DNA of 32,730 nt from Carboxylicivirga fragile. Its GTDB lineage: Bacteria; Bacteroidota; Bacteroidia; Bacteroidales; Marinilabiliaceae. The stretch spans positions 1-32,730 of the forward strand of contig JAFMVD010000061.1 of the NCBI GenBank assembly GCA_025499625.1, given 5' to 3'. Of this stretch, positions 24,606 to 32,697 are shown piece by piece; the first letter of the stretch is position 1, and the number at the start of each line of letters is the position of its first letter. A program made the position numbers and the translations under genes. The notes beneath the pieces were generated by a model that ran no database searches, was not told where the DNA came from, and saw only the letters and a list, made by a program, of their open reading frames with translations.

Positions 24606-24635
24606 CATGTTGCTAATTTTGACATGTTACTAATT
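24606..24635 (+). repeat. Direct repeat upstream of the VOC-AraC pair
   Basis: CATGTTGCTAATT (24606-24618) and CATGTTACTAATT (24623-24635) differ at one base and are 17 bases apart. They lie 13-43 bases before the VOC gene. Direct repeats are typical of AraC-family binding sites, and an AraC-type gene is the second gene downstream, so this is a candidate autoregulatory site. Confidence 0.45.
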
Positions 24636-24648
24636 AAAATACATAAAA

Positions 24649-25011
24649 ATGAAACGATTTTTTGAATGGGTAGAAATACCCGCAAGCAATTTTCAACGAG
24701 CAATTGATTTTTATTCAACTGTATTTGGTCTTACATTTAAAGTGATGGACTGCGGAACTGAGCAAATGGCATTTTTCCCAAATGGAGAAGGTGCCATCTC
24801 CTTTGCACCTGGTTTTACGCCATCTGATAAGGGTGTTTTAGTAAGTATAAATGTTGAGTCCGAAATTGATAAAACAATAGTGCTTATACAGAAGAACAAT
24901 GGAAAGATTGTGATACCTAAAACGAAAATTGAAGCTGAAGGTAAAGGCTATTTTGCTACCTTTATCGATAGCGAAGGAAATCAATTAGGTTTATATGGGA
25001 ATCCGGAATAA
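24649..25011 (+). CDS. VOC-family (glyoxalase/bleomycin-resistance-like) protein
   Basis: A 120-residue single VOC domain with the repeated beta-alpha-beta-beta-beta fold. The first half begins FFEWVEIPASNFQRAIDFYS and ends in AISFAPGF. The second half has LVSINVESEIDKTIVLIQKN and ends with FATFIDSEGNQLGLYG, the usual D-x-E/D-G-N-x-x-G-L closing motif. The reaction cannot be assigned. Its stop codon is immediately followed by the AraC-type regulator's ATG, so the two are co-translated, and it may be that regulator's target or sensor. Confidence 0.85.
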   Translation: MKRFFEWVEIPASNFQRAIDFYSTVFGLTFKVMDCGTEQMAFFPNGEGAISFAPGFTPSDKGVLVSINVESEIDKTIVLIQKNNGKIVIPKTKIEAEGKGYFATFIDSEGNQLGLYGNPE

Positions 25012-25800
25012 ATGAACATTGCTTATCCATTAAATGAATTAAGCGCTTATGTCAAATATTATTGGGAATTAAGTAGCTGCAATTCCAGCCATACATGCAT
25101 GAGCCATCGGGTAATTCCTGATGGCCTGCATACTATTTACTTCTATTTTTCTGCTATTCCTCAATTAAAAGGATTATCCTCTGCTATCGAAAGCAATATT
25201 TTCTTTAGTGGTCGAACTACTTCATTTTACGATCTTGATATAAAGGGGGCTATCGATTTATTTGCTGTGACTTTGCAACCTCTTGGAGCTGCAAGATTAT
25301 TGGGGAAATCATTACAAGAATCGTTAAATCACATGCTCACCTTGAGTGATTTACTTGGAGAATCAACCAATAAACTTGAGGATGAAATGAATCATGCTAC
25401 TGACTTTAATTCACGCATTGCTAGTGTTGAATCATTTTTAGTAGAGCGTTTATTAAAAACTGAACAACCTTATCATTTTAACTCTGTGAATGCAAGTTTA
25501 ATTAGTTTGGAAACTAAAGCATCTATCGCTAATGATAAAATAGCATTAAGTCAAAGGCAACAACAACGACAGTTCAAACAGCTAATGGGTATATCAATAA
25601 AGGCATTTGAGCGAATTGTGCGTTTTCAGAAGGCCTTATATTTAAAAGAAAAAAATCCAAGTTGTGATATACAAACTCTGGTTGAAGAATGTGCCTATTT
25701 TGATCAAGCGCATATGATTCATGATTTTAAGAAGATGAGTGGATATACGCCTAATAGTTATTTTAAAACATGCGATCTGCACTCCGATTATTTTTCATGA
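25012..25800 (+). CDS. AraC-family transcriptional regulator
   Basis: A 262-residue regulator. The N-terminal half (AYPLNELSAYVKYYWELSS, then RVIPDGLHTIYFYFS and FFSGRTTSF) matches the DUF6597-like domain often paired with AraC DNA-binding domains. The C-terminal domain (about 175-255) has the first HTH in SQRQQQRQFKQLMGISIKAF and the second in LVEECAYFDQAHMIHDFKKM, ending with SGYTPNSYFK. The ATG directly follows the stop of the VOC gene (TAAATG), indicating coupled expression. Likely regulates its own operon through the direct repeat at 24606-24635; the inducer is unknown. Confidence 0.88.
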   Translation: MNIAYPLNELSAYVKYYWELSSCNSSHTCMSHRVIPDGLHTIYFYFSAIPQLKGLSSAIESNIFFSGRTTSFYDLDIKGAIDLFAVTLQPLGAARLLGKSLQESLNHMLTLSDLLGESTNKLEDEMNHATDFNSRIASVESFLVERLLKTEQPYHFNSVNASLISLETKASIANDKIALSQRQQQRQFKQLMGISIKAFERIVRFQKALYLKEKNPSCDIQTLVEECAYFDQAHMIHDFKKMSGYTPNSYFKTCDLHSDYFS

Positions 25801-25855
25801 TTGAGTTTTTTGCTATTGTTGCTCGGAATAATTAGAAGAATCGTTCGAAACAATG

Positions 25856-25863
25856 TACTTTTG
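25856..25863 (+). promoter_or_regulatory. -7 element for the DEAD-box helicase gene
   Basis: TACTTTTG is a perfect TAnnTTTG match, 23 bases before the GTG start. No TTTG lies 19-21 bases upstream. Transcription would begin near 25869, giving a leader of under 20 bases. Confidence 0.45.
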
Positions 25864-25886
25864 CAATCAATTAAAAGTATAACACT

Positions 25887-27218
25887 GTGAAGTTTTCAGA
25901 TTTAAACCTTAATACAGTACTTCTTAATGCCATAGATGATCTTGGTTTTGAAGAGGCTACTCCGATTCAAGAGAAGGCATTTCCTGTGATAATGTCTGGT
26001 AAAGATATGTTAGGTATTGCACAAACCGGAACGGGTAAAACCTTTGCCTATGTCTTACCTCTGTTGCGTCAATTAAAATTTTCGAATCAACGACACCCTC
26101 GTGTTCTAGTGCTGGTTCCGACTCGTGAATTGGTAGAACAGGTGGCTGGTGAGTTTAGGAAGATGACGGAGTATATGTCAGTTCGAATTGGAGGCGTATA
26201 CGGAGGAACAAATATCAATACTCAGAAGGCCATGGTTTACGAAGGTCTTGATATATTAGTTGCCACTCCGGGGCGTTTGATTGATTTAAGTTTGACAGGA
26301 GTTTTACGATTGAAGAATATTCAGAAGTTGGTGATTGATGAGGTGGATGAGATGCTTAATTTAGGATTTCGTTCTCAACTTGAGCAGATAATGGACATCT
26401 TACCTGAACGCAGACAGAACTTGATGTTTTCGGCAACTTTAACAGAAGATGTTGACCAGCTTATAAATGTGCATTTTTACCAGCCACAAAAGGTTGAAGT
26501 TGCGGTTACAGGTACACCTGTTGATAATATTTTCCAGAGTGCATACGCTGTGCCTAACTTCCATACTAAACTTAATTTCTTAAGATTTTTATTGGATGAG
26601 AATGCTGATATGAATAAGGTATTGGTGTTTGTGAAAAATAAACAGATTGCCGATTTATTACATTCTGAATTGGAAAGTTCATACCCTGAACTAGTTGGTG
26701 TTATTCATTCAAATAAGTCGCAAAACAACCGTTTTAGAATGGTTGAAGAATTTTTAAATGGTACACTTCGAATATTAATTGCTACAGATGTGATTGCCCG
26801 TGGTATGGATATTCGAAATGTAAGTCATGTTATCAATTACGACATGCCGGAAGAGCCAGAGGCGTATATTCACCGGATTGGTCGTACTGGTAGGGCAGAA
26901 GCGGAAGGTATTGCAATTGCATTTATTACAGAAGATGATCGTGGAGCCTGGAAAGCTGTACAGAATTTAATGAATAAGTCGATTAACCTGGAAGAGCTGC
27001 CTTCAACGGTTCGAGTTTCTGAAATGTTACTGGCTTCTGAAGAAGAAGTTTTACCTGGTTTGAAGTTGGTTAAGGCTCCTAAGCCTACAGTTGCTAAAGG
27101 TGCCGCTTTTCATGAGAAAAAAGATAAAAACAAGAAAAGTAACGAAGGAGGTTCGTACCGAAGAAAATTAGCTGCAAAATATAAAAAGCCAAAAACAAGA
27201 GGTCAAAAAAGAAAATAA
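25887..27218 (+). CDS. DEAD-box ATP-dependent RNA helicase (RhlE-like)
   Basis: A 443-residue cytosolic RNA helicase with all core motifs: Q motif (LNTVLLNAIDDLGFEEATPIQ), motif I AQTGTGKT (45-52), Ia PTRELVEQV, Ib TPGR, motif II as D-E-V-D (151-154) instead of D-E-A-D, motif III SAT (182-184), motif V ATDVIARGMDI and motif VI HRIGRTGR (329-336). A basic Lys-rich tail (from about 400, HEKKDKNKKSNEGG, ending TRGQKRK) probably binds RNA. The start is GTG at 25887: an in-frame TAA lies 15 bases upstream with no ATG between, and the Q-motif region begins at once. It may work in ribosome assembly, RNA decay or cold adaptation. A lipid kinase gene follows 44 bases later. Confidence 0.95.
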   Translation: MKFSDLNLNTVLLNAIDDLGFEEATPIQEKAFPVIMSGKDMLGIAQTGTGKTFAYVLPLLRQLKFSNQRHPRVLVLVPTRELVEQVAGEFRKMTEYMSVRIGGVYGGTNINTQKAMVYEGLDILVATPGRLIDLSLTGVLRLKNIQKLVIDEVDEMLNLGFRSQLEQIMDILPERRQNLMFSATLTEDVDQLINVHFYQPQKVEVAVTGTPVDNIFQSAYAVPNFHTKLNFLRFLLDENADMNKVLVFVKNKQIADLLHSELESSYPELVGVIHSNKSQNNRFRMVEEFLNGTLRILIATDVIARGMDIRNVSHVINYDMPEEPEAYIHRIGRTGRAEAEGIAIAFITEDDRGAWKAVQNLMNKSINLEELPSTVRVSEMLLASEEEVLPGLKLVKAPKPTVAKGAAFHEKKDKNKKSNEGGSYRRKLAAKYKKPKTRGQKRK

Positions 27219-27262
27219 CTAGCGAATAATTTAAATCAAAAATCAGTAATATCTAATTTAAA

Positions 27263-28252
27263 ATGAAGAAGCGAATTCTATTTCTTATTAATCCAATTTC
27301 GGGTATTGGTAAACAACGAACCGTGGAGCAATTGGTTGAAAAAGAAATTGATTCGGATAATTTGGATGTTGAGATACAATATACCGAGTATCAGGGGCAT
27401 GCTCATGAGTTAGCCAGTGAGGCTGTTGGTAAATTCGATGTAGTGGTTGCTGTAGGGGGAGATGGAACGGTGAATGAGGTGGGATCGGCCTTAATCAATA
27501 CTTCTGTTGCTATGGCAATTATCCCTACTGGTTCAGGAAATGGCTTGGCTCGTTACCTTGATATTCCTCTGCGTATTAATCGTGCCATACAAGTAATTAA
27601 TTTGATGAATTTTAAGAAGATTGATACCCTGAGTGTTAATGGCCGTGTTTCGTTAAATGTAGCAGGCATTGGTTTTGATGCTTTTATCAGTCATCGTTTT
27701 GCAAATATTAAAGAGCGTGGACCCATTGCCTACATGAAGATGATCCCTAAGGAATTTGCGAATTATAGTTCGCTTACCTATACCATTACCATTGATGATG
27801 AAGTATATCAATTACCAGCTTTCTTGTTAAGTTTTGCTAACTCTTCACAATGGGGTAACGATGTACATATTGCTCCGCAAGCAAAGATTGATGATGGTTT
27901 AATTGATGTTTGCATCATAAAGGAATTTCCAAAGTTTGCAGCACCTGCCTTGTTAATTAGTTTACTGGATCAAAGTCTTGATCAAAGACCCTACGACGTT
28001 ATTACGCAGGCGCGTAAAATAATCATAGAATGTGAGGAAAACATGCTGGGGCATTTGGATGGAGAACCGCTTGATTTAGGTAATAAGGCTGAAATAAAAA
28101 TAAAACCACTATCATTAAAAGTTGTTATTCCTCCTGATAATTTTAGAAGAAATGCCTTGTTAGAGCCATTTAAACCATTGAAAGATATATTACCTCCATT
28201 GCCCAATATATCACAACTACCAAAAGGTTTGCTTGGGAACAAAAGTGAATGA
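27263..28252 (+). CDS. YegS/BmrU-family lipid kinase (diacylglycerol kinase-like)
   Basis: A 329-residue protein of the diacylglycerol kinase catalytic (DAGK_cat) family. The N-terminal domain starts RILFLINPISGIG and holds the ATP-binding GGDGTVNE (65-72) followed by AIIPTGSGNGLAR. The C-terminal domain has LNVAGIGFDAFISHRF and DDGLIDVCIIKEF, with the closing LGHLDGEPLDL. It should phosphorylate a lipid such as diacylglycerol at the inner face of the membrane. Linkage to an LtaS-like phosphoglycerol transferase and a phospholipase downstream fits a role in recycling diacylglycerol. The ATG is well placed just before the first strand. Substrate identity is not shown by sequence. Confidence 0.92.
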   Translation: MKKRILFLINPISGIGKQRTVEQLVEKEIDSDNLDVEIQYTEYQGHAHELASEAVGKFDVVVAVGGDGTVNEVGSALINTSVAMAIIPTGSGNGLARYLDIPLRINRAIQVINLMNFKKIDTLSVNGRVSLNVAGIGFDAFISHRFANIKERGPIAYMKMIPKEFANYSSLTYTITIDDEVYQLPAFLLSFANSSQWGNDVHIAPQAKIDDGLIDVCIIKEFPKFAAPALLISLLDQSLDQRPYDVITQARKIIIECEENMLGHLDGEPLDLGNKAEIKIKPLSLKVVIPPDNFRRNALLEPFKPLKDILPPLPNISQLPKGLLGNKSE

Positions 28253-28331
28253 GCTTACTTCATCTGAATTGCTTTATAGGTTAAATCGATAATTTCTGAT
28301 ATATTCACTTGTAAATTGTTAATTTATTGGC

Positions 28332-29240
28332 ATGTTATCAAAGTTGTATTTTTCATTAGCCTTTTTAATACTCGCGAGTTTGTGTACTAATGCACAAGAG
28401 CTATTCGAAAGTCATTCATCGCGCTTGGCCGAACAGTGGGATTTAAATGATACCTTAAAAGGGCAAAATAATCTGTTTCAGGTAAGAGAATACAAACCTG
28501 TATATGTGCTTCTAGCTAATTATACATCTGATATCAATCAGATGCCATTCAGCGATAATCCGAACAATGTTGTAACTGAACCTGTACCATTAACTAATAC
28601 CGAGTTAAAGTTTCAACTAAGTTTTAAAACAAAGGTGCTTGATAAGGTGATGGGGAAGAAATTAAAAGGCTCTTTCTGGATGGCATATACCCAAACATCG
28701 CGTTGGCAGTTATACAACGAAGAAATATCTCGTCCCTTTAGAGAAACCAATTACGAACCGGAATTCATGTATGTGGTGCCTACACCTTATACGATTTTTG
28801 GTATACATGGCGTTTTTGCAGGTATCGGTATTAATCATCAGAGTAATGGCCGTGGTAATCCTATTTCGCGAAGTTGGAATAGGGTAATAGTGCAAATGGG
28901 TTGGGAAACTAAAAATACCACCATATTATTAAGGCCATGGTGGCGTATACAAGAGTCGGCCGAAATAGATGATAATCCTGGTATTGAAAATTACATTGGC
29001 CGATGTGAATTATTATCTGCCTATAGTAAGGGGCGTCATAATTTGAGTATGATTGCCAGACACTCCCTGCGATCAGGAACCAGAAACAGAGGCAGTATCC
29101 AACTTGATTATGCATTTCAGATATGGGATAACCTAAAGATGCATACCCAGGTTTTTCATGGTTATGGAGAGAGTATGATTGATTTTAACCACAAACAAAC
29201 TACCATTGGTTTAGGTTTTTCTTTAACCGAATGGCGATAA
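28332..29240 (+). CDS. pldA: Outer-membrane phospholipase A (OmpLA/PldA)
   Basis: A 302-residue protein with a signal peptide (LYFSLAFLILASLCTNAQ) and an outer-membrane beta-barrel of alternating strands. The catalytic triad of OmpLA is visible: H169 and S171 in INHQSNGRG and N183 in SRSWNRV, with the 14-residue His-to-Asn spacing of the E. coli enzyme (H142, S144, N156). It hydrolyses phospholipids that appear in the outer leaflet and keeps outer-membrane asymmetry; activity needs calcium and dimer formation in the known enzyme. The protein ends on EWR. The 79-base gap from the lipid kinase gene could hold a promoter, though none is clear. Confidence 0.92.
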   Translation: MLSKLYFSLAFLILASLCTNAQELFESHSSRLAEQWDLNDTLKGQNNLFQVREYKPVYVLLANYTSDINQMPFSDNPNNVVTEPVPLTNTELKFQLSFKTKVLDKVMGKKLKGSFWMAYTQTSRWQLYNEEISRPFRETNYEPEFMYVVPTPYTIFGIHGVFAGIGINHQSNGRGNPISRSWNRVIVQMGWETKNTTILLRPWWRIQESAEIDDNPGIENYIGRCELLSAYSKGRHNLSMIARHSLRSGTRNRGSIQLDYAFQIWDNLKMHTQVFHGYGESMIDFNHKQTTIGLGFSLTEWR

Positions 29241-29259
29241 AAATTGATTGAATAAAAGT

Positions 29260-30141
29260 ATGGATTATAAAAGTAAAGAGTTGGCATCCAAAGGTGTAAT
29301 GCCTGTTTGGTTGAGGATAGTATTGGTTATTTTTTCGTTTCTTTTTTTGACAGCAATATTCCAAATTATTGGAGTGGCAACTACTGATATTAGTATGGAT
29401 GATTTAATGCATTCTGAAAATTTGAGTACTGGTCAAATGTTTTTTTTACAGTTTTTAGGAACGCTGGCGATGTTTTCTGTAGTTCTTTTTTATCGTAAAT
29501 TCATCGATAAACTATCGATTAAATCCTTAGGGTTTGGATTAAAGTGTTTTAACAAAGATATGATAAGAGGCTTTGTTTTAGCTTTAATATGCATCGGAAT
29601 GGGCTCTTTAGTTTTATATGTTCTTGGCTATGTTGAAATTGAAAATAATGAGGTGTCTTATGTTGGATTTTTACTTCAGTTGCTTCTGTTTTTTTTGGTA
29701 GCTGTTAACGAAGAAGTATTGGTTCGAGGTTACATATTAAACAATTTAATGCTTGTTTCAAATAAGTATTTGGCTCTCTTTATTAGTTCATTAATATTTA
29801 TGGTGCTGCATTTATTAAACCCTAATTTATCTACCATTGGTGTTATAAATCTTTTTTTGGCAGGCATAATGTTAGGTAGTGCCTATGTATTTACACAAAA
29901 TCTATGGTTTGCCATTAGTTTGCACTTGTTTTGGAATTTTATTCAAGGGCCAGTCATGGGCTATTCCGTAAGTGGTATGGCAATGGATTCAGTTTTTAAG
30001 TTAAAGCTTAGTGGGAATGAAATATGGCATGGAGGAGCTTTCGGTTTTGAAGGTTCGCTTATGTGCACAATTGTTTTGATTGTATCAATAGCTTCTATTA
30101 TTGGGTATTATCATCGTAGCAAAAAGGTGAATTTGAAGTAA
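29260..30141 (+). CDS. CPBP-family intramembrane metalloprotease
   Basis: A 293-residue multi-pass protein of the CAAX-protease/bacteriocin-processing (CPBP, ABI) family. It has about eight predicted helices. The three catalytic motifs are seen: EEVLVRG (E151, E152, R156), FMVLHLLNPN (H184), and SLHLFWNF (H222, N226). These residues bind the metal or catalyse proteolysis in the membrane in characterised members. The TTG at 29248 gives four more residues, but the ATG at 29260 is preferred. The gene begins 19 bases after pldA and is probably co-transcribed with it. Substrate unknown. Confidence 0.88.
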   Translation: MDYKSKELASKGVMPVWLRIVLVIFSFLFLTAIFQIIGVATTDISMDDLMHSENLSTGQMFFLQFLGTLAMFSVVLFYRKFIDKLSIKSLGFGLKCFNKDMIRGFVLALICIGMGSLVLYVLGYVEIENNEVSYVGFLLQLLLFFLVAVNEEVLVRGYILNNLMLVSNKYLALFISSLIFMVLHLLNPNLSTIGVINLFLAGIMLGSAYVFTQNLWFAISLHLFWNFIQGPVMGYSVSGMAMDSVFKLKLSGNEIWHGGAFGFEGSLMCTIVLIVSIASIIGYYHRSKKVNLK

Positions 30142-30222
30142 AATCAGTTGGATTACTATTTTCTAATTTTTTTAAAAGGCTCAGATATTTAATACTTTCT
30201 TAATTCTGAGATGAATAATTAC

Positions 30223-30230
30223 TATACTTG
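30223..30230 (+). promoter_or_regulatory. -7 element for the LtaS-like gene
   Basis: TATACTTG differs from TAnnTTTG at one base and lies 58 bases before the ATG. A 6-bp inverted repeat, CTCAGA (30180-30185) and TCTGAG (30205-30210), lies across the -33 region. No standard TTTG is seen there. Confidence 0.35.
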
Positions 30231-30288
30231 CACAAAATTTTCGAATAATTTAAAGCTAGCTTAATCAGCTTTTAGATTTGGTGTAAGA

Positions 30289-32241
30289 ATGAATAGAATA
30301 GCAAAAGTTTTAAAAAGTAATAAGTCCGAAAGATATACCAACGAGTATTTGGTGCTCTTGTATCGATTTGCATTAATGATGCTCTTCTTCACTGTTTTTA
30401 GAGTTATCTTTTTTGTTTTCAACACAAGTTCATTTCCTGATGTTACCTTAGGCAGCTTCATAAGAATACTGCAAGGAGGATTAATGTTTGACCTTTCTGC
30501 TTTATTGTATCTAAATGGCTTATACTCTATTTTATGCATTTTACCTTTCCCATTCAGGTTTTCTAATGTTTACCAGCGGATAGTTAAGTGGATTTATATG
30601 TTGTTTAATGGGCTAGGAATAGGTCTTAATTCAATTGATATTATCTATTTCCGTTTTATCAATAAGCGTACTACATATAATGTCTTCGATATTTTAAGCA
30701 ATGAAGATAACATGTTGGCTCTATGGGGGCAGTTCTTCATCGATTTTTGGTACATCGCTCTCATATTTATTCTAGCCATTATTTCGTTGTCATATCTGTA
30801 TTCCTATTTTAAACCTAAACCTTTTAGGTTCTCTATAAAATGGATTCAATATCCTGTTTCGCTTGTTGTTTTGGTATTGTTTGCAGCTTTGTCAATTATC
30901 GGAATTCGTGGTGGATACAGGCATTCTACTCGACCTATAAATATGAGTAATGCCGGTAAGTTTGTTGAATCTCCTTCCGAAATGGCTTTAGTCTTGAATA
31001 CACCTTTTTGTATTATTCGCACATGGAATAAGAAGAGTTTTCAGGAGGTGCATTATTTCTCGACAGAGGAACAACTAGAGGCAGTTTATAATCCTGTTTA
31101 TACACCTTCCGATTCGGCTGTTGTGAGTCGGAAGAATGTGGTGGTATTTATATTAGAAAGTTTTAATGGTGAATATCTGGGCGCATTAAATAAAGATTTG
31201 GATGAGGGTAATTATAAAGGATATACGCCATTTATCGATTCCTTGATGCAGCATAGTTTTGTTATTGAAAATAGTTTTGCAAATGGTCATAAATCCATTG
31301 ACGCGATGCCTTCAGTTCTGGCATCGGTTCCTTCGTTGGTATTACCCTATACTGTATCGGAGTATTCGTCGAATAAGGTGAATGGTATGGCCGAGTTATT
31401 GGCTAAGAAAGGTTATGAGACAGCGTTCTTTCATGGCGCTCCAAACGGATCAATGGGTTTTGATGCTTTTGCCAAAATATCTGGTTTTCAAAAGTATTTT
31501 GGAAGAGATGAGTATAATAACGATGATGATTTTGATGGTATATGGGGCATTTGGGACGAACCATTTTTTCAATTTTATGCGGATGAAATGAATCAAATGC
31601 AAGAGCCCTTTTTTACTTCATTGTTCTCGATTAGTTCACATCACCCATTTAAAGTGCCGGAGAAATATGAAGGCGTATTCCCCAAAGGGCCTCTGCCAGT
31701 GCATGAATGTATTGGGTACACTGATAATGCTTTGAGAACCTTTTTTGCAAAAGCCAAAACTATGCCTTGGTATAATAATACCTTATTTGTGATTACGGCC
31801 GATCATAGTTCGGCTTCGCATTTTAAATCATCACATAATAGTAGGAACACATTTTCTATTCCGCTATTCTTTTATAGTCCGGGTGATTCATTGGTAAAAA
31901 AATGGGATAGTGGTATAGCACAGCAAATCGATATTATGCCAACGGTACTTAATTACCTTGAGTATGATGAACCTTATTTGGCCTTTGGAAACGATTTGTT
32001 TGATGAAGATGCTGCGCGTTTTACAATGAACTATACCAATGGTTATTACCAATTTGCACAAGGTGATTTATTGGTTTACTTCGACGGAAAGGAAATACGT
32101 AGCGTGTTTGATGTCAAAGATGATCCTTCGTTGAAAAATGACATTAAAGAATCAATTGATTATAAAAATATTGAGCGCAATTGTAAGGCCTTTGTTCAGC
32201 AGTACAATAATCGCATGATTGAGGATCGATTGACACCCTGA
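30289..32241 (+). CDS. LtaS-like membrane phosphoglycerol transferase (sulfatase fold)
   Basis: A 650-residue inner-membrane enzyme. The N-terminal third has about five helices (residues 25-205), and the rest is an extracytoplasmic alkaline-phosphatase/sulfatase domain. Residues match those known for LtaS: E290 in VFILESFNGE, D505-H506 in ITADHSS, and the nucleophile position in NGHKSIDAMPS, which is S336 rather than the usual Thr. Members move phosphoglycerol from phosphatidylglycerol to a glycan or lipid (as for teichoic acid or osmoregulated glucans) and release diacylglycerol. In a Gram-negative host the acceptor could be a periplasmic glycan, lipopolysaccharide or capsule. The gene ends before a 13-bp hairpin terminator. 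Confidence 0.9.
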   Translation: MNRIAKVLKSNKSERYTNEYLVLLYRFALMMLFFTVFRVIFFVFNTSSFPDVTLGSFIRILQGGLMFDLSALLYLNGLYSILCILPFPFRFSNVYQRIVKWIYMLFNGLGIGLNSIDIIYFRFINKRTTYNVFDILSNEDNMLALWGQFFIDFWYIALIFILAIISLSYLYSYFKPKPFRFSIKWIQYPVSLVVLVLFAALSIIGIRGGYRHSTRPINMSNAGKFVESPSEMALVLNTPFCIIRTWNKKSFQEVHYFSTEEQLEAVYNPVYTPSDSAVVSRKNVVVFILESFNGEYLGALNKDLDEGNYKGYTPFIDSLMQHSFVIENSFANGHKSIDAMPSVLASVPSLVLPYTVSEYSSNKVNGMAELLAKKGYETAFFHGAPNGSMGFDAFAKISGFQKYFGRDEYNNDDDFDGIWGIWDEPFFQFYADEMNQMQEPFFTSLFSISSHHPFKVPEKYEGVFPKGPLPVHECIGYTDNALRTFFAKAKTMPWYNNTLFVITADHSSASHFKSSHNSRNTFSIPLFFYSPGDSLVKKWDSGIAQQIDIMPTVLNYLEYDEPYLAFGNDLFDEDAARFTMNYTNGYYQFAQGDLLVYFDGKEIRSVFDVKDDPSLKNDIKESIDYKNIERNCKAFVQQYNNRMIEDRLTP

Positions 32242-32254
32242 TTAAGTTAAAATA

Positions 32255-32289
32255 CAAAATAGGCTAGAAGTAATTCCTAGCCTATTTTG
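32255..32289 (+). terminator. Strong terminator after the LtaS-like gene
   Basis: CAAAATAGGCTAG (32255-32267) pairs perfectly with CTAGCCTATTTTG (32277-32289), with a 9-base loop. The stem can also work from the minus strand, so it may serve the small minus-strand ORF that ends at 32363. Confidence 0.8.
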
Positions 32290-32362
32290 AAATATGATCA
32301 TAAATTGATATGAATAAATAGAGATTCTAAAAATACCTATTTTTGATTTGTATCAGATTGCT

Positions 32363-32527
32363 TTATTTTAAATATTCGTCGGGTATAAACATGTCGGGCG
32401 TAAGTTGACTTGTTGCACCTTTATCATCTTTGTAATCATCCTCATATTTTTGCATGATATCTTCAATAAATCCTCTTTTGGCTAACTCTTTCATTATATT
32501 GTCTTTGGTTTCTTGAGATGTTTGCAT
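32363..32527 (-). CDS. Short hypothetical ORF, possible 3' remnant of a gene
   Basis: A 54-residue charged frame: MQTSQETKDNIMKELAKRG, then an acidic stretch with EDDYKDDKG, ending TPDMFIPDEYLK. The frame stays open for another 19 codons upstream (to 32584, reading TYSHKDFKKAKKIIKKEEP) but no ATG exists there and an in-frame TAA lies at 32585-32587. Composition is protein-like on both sides of the ATG, so this may be the C-terminal end of a gene whose 5' part has been lost, or a small genuine gene. No family is recognised. Without it, bases 32290-32642 hold nothing I can name. Confidence 0.35.
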   Translation of the reverse strand: MQTSQETKDNIMKELAKRGFIEDIMQKYEDDYKDDKGATSQLTPDMFIPDEYLK

Positions 32528-32642
32528 AGGTTCTTCTTTCTTTATTATCTTCTTTGCTTTTTTAAAATCTTTATGCGAGTAAGTTTAGTACATGACAAAA
32601 CTGTAAATAATTGACAGTCAACTAAATAAGATGTATGTTTTC

Positions 32643-32673
32643 TTGCTTAAAACCTTGGCATTCAGTATCTTAC
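32643..32673 (+). promoter_or_regulatory. Possible promoter at the right edge
   Basis: TTG (32643-32645), 20 bases, then TATCTTAC (32666-32673) resembles the Bacteroidota promoter pattern with two mismatches in the -7 box. It would start transcription near 32680, just before an ATG at 32698. Confidence 0.3.
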
Positions 32674-32697
32674 AAAGGATTTCTGAAGTCTTTTGTA

